A stretch of DNA of 5,073 bases from JBBQBQ01 sp038317685 (lineage in GTDB: Bacteria > Desulfobacterota > Desulfuromonadia > Desulfuromonadales > DDH964): assembly GCA_038317685.1 (NCBI GenBank), contig JBBQBQ010000246.1:1-5073 (forward strand). The letters run 5' to 3'. Every line of letters begins with the position of its first letter. The first letter of the stretch is position 1. Shown here in pieces: positions 4,927 through 5,073 of this stretch. A program made the translations under genes and the position numbers. The notes below the pieces were generated by a model. That model saw only the letters and a program-made list of their open reading frames with translations, made no database searches and had not been told where the DNA came from.

Positions 4927-5073
4927 CACCCGGCACCTCCCGACACCATCGCCAGCAGCAGCCAGCCGAGGATCAGCAGCAGCCCCCAAGCGAGGGCCAT
5001 CAGGTAGGTGGAGAGCCGGCCGCTGGTGACCAGGCGCAGTCGTTCGCCGAGACTCCGGCAGCCGTCGGCGAGA
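4926..5073 (-). CDS. nuoL: NADH-quinone oxidoreductase subunit L, C-terminal fragment (cut by window edge)
   Basis: The minus strand is open from the right edge (first full codon at 5072) through 48 codons to TGA at 4928-4926. The residues read LADGCRSLGERLRLVTSGRL and then a hydrophobic helix rich in Leu and Trp before a short Ser/Gly tail. This fits the end of NuoL: the tail of the long lateral helix, then the last membrane span. Position directly upstream of nuoM, with a one-base overlap, supports nuoL strongly, since the order L-M-N is conserved. Only the 3' end is present, so no catalytic residue can be checked. A NuoL paralogue cannot be excluded from this fragment alone. Confidence 0.85.
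   Translation of the reverse strand, partial: LADGCRSLGERLRLVTSGRLSTYLMALAWGLLLILGWLLLAMVSGGAG

Noticed and set aside
4927..4989. Extended nuoM start 21 codons upstream
   Set aside because: The extra residues are Ala/Gly/Arg-rich, lie in nuoL coding sequence in another frame, and the good RBS precedes the ATG at 4926.
3178..5007. A 609-codon plus-strand open frame opposite nuoM/nuoN
   Set aside because: It is the antisense shadow of GC-rich genes. Its composition is extreme (Glu, Gln, Gly, Asp, Arg) with no fold-like pattern, and the opposite strand encodes unmistakable NuoM and NuoN.

Overview
The window is GC-rich, Gram-negative bacterial chromosome. The three gene ends and genes at the right (4926-5073, 3421-4926, 2012-3424, all on the minus strand) are nuoL (3' end only), nuoM and nuoN. 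These are the three antiporter-like membrane subunits of respiratory complex I, in the classical L-M-N order, with overlapping stop/start codons that mark one tightly coupled operon. The NuoM/NuoN sequence style, the high GC and the REP-like palindromes in the flank suggest a Desulfuromonas/Geobacter-type bacterium (Desulfuromonadota). That placement is an inference from pattern recognition and not a proven assignment.

After nuoN there is a short AT-rich gap (1892-2011) with a consensus -10 box and small palindromes. It is followed by a minus-strand fic gene (671-1891). This encodes a complete Fic-domain enzyme with an intact HPFLDGNGR active site, an N-terminal SxxxEG self-inhibitory motif and a probable winged-helix C-terminus. 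It appears to be an accessory gene with its own promoter, sitting behind the housekeeping nuo operon with no clear terminator between them.

The left 670 bases hold no convincing long gene but are not empty. From right to left they contain: an unremarkable stretch (495-670); a REP-like palindrome next to a C9/G6 hairpin (451-494); and a compact minus-strand arrangement that looks like a very small transcription unit. That unit has a perfect TTGACA -35 box at 379-384, a hairpin carrying a Shine-Dalgarno sequence in its loop (297-332), a 26-codon reading frame (226-306) with three consecutive Arg codons near its start, and a strong intrinsic terminator (238-275) overlapping the end of that frame. 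Left of it lies a perfect tandem duplication of a 46-bp unit (127-218).

The nuo genes together build the proton-pumping arm of NADH:quinone oxidoreductase. The fic gene is functionally unrelated. The most interesting unexplained structure is the small minus-strand unit at about 226-384, together with the repeats around it. I see no multi-gene novel system in this window.
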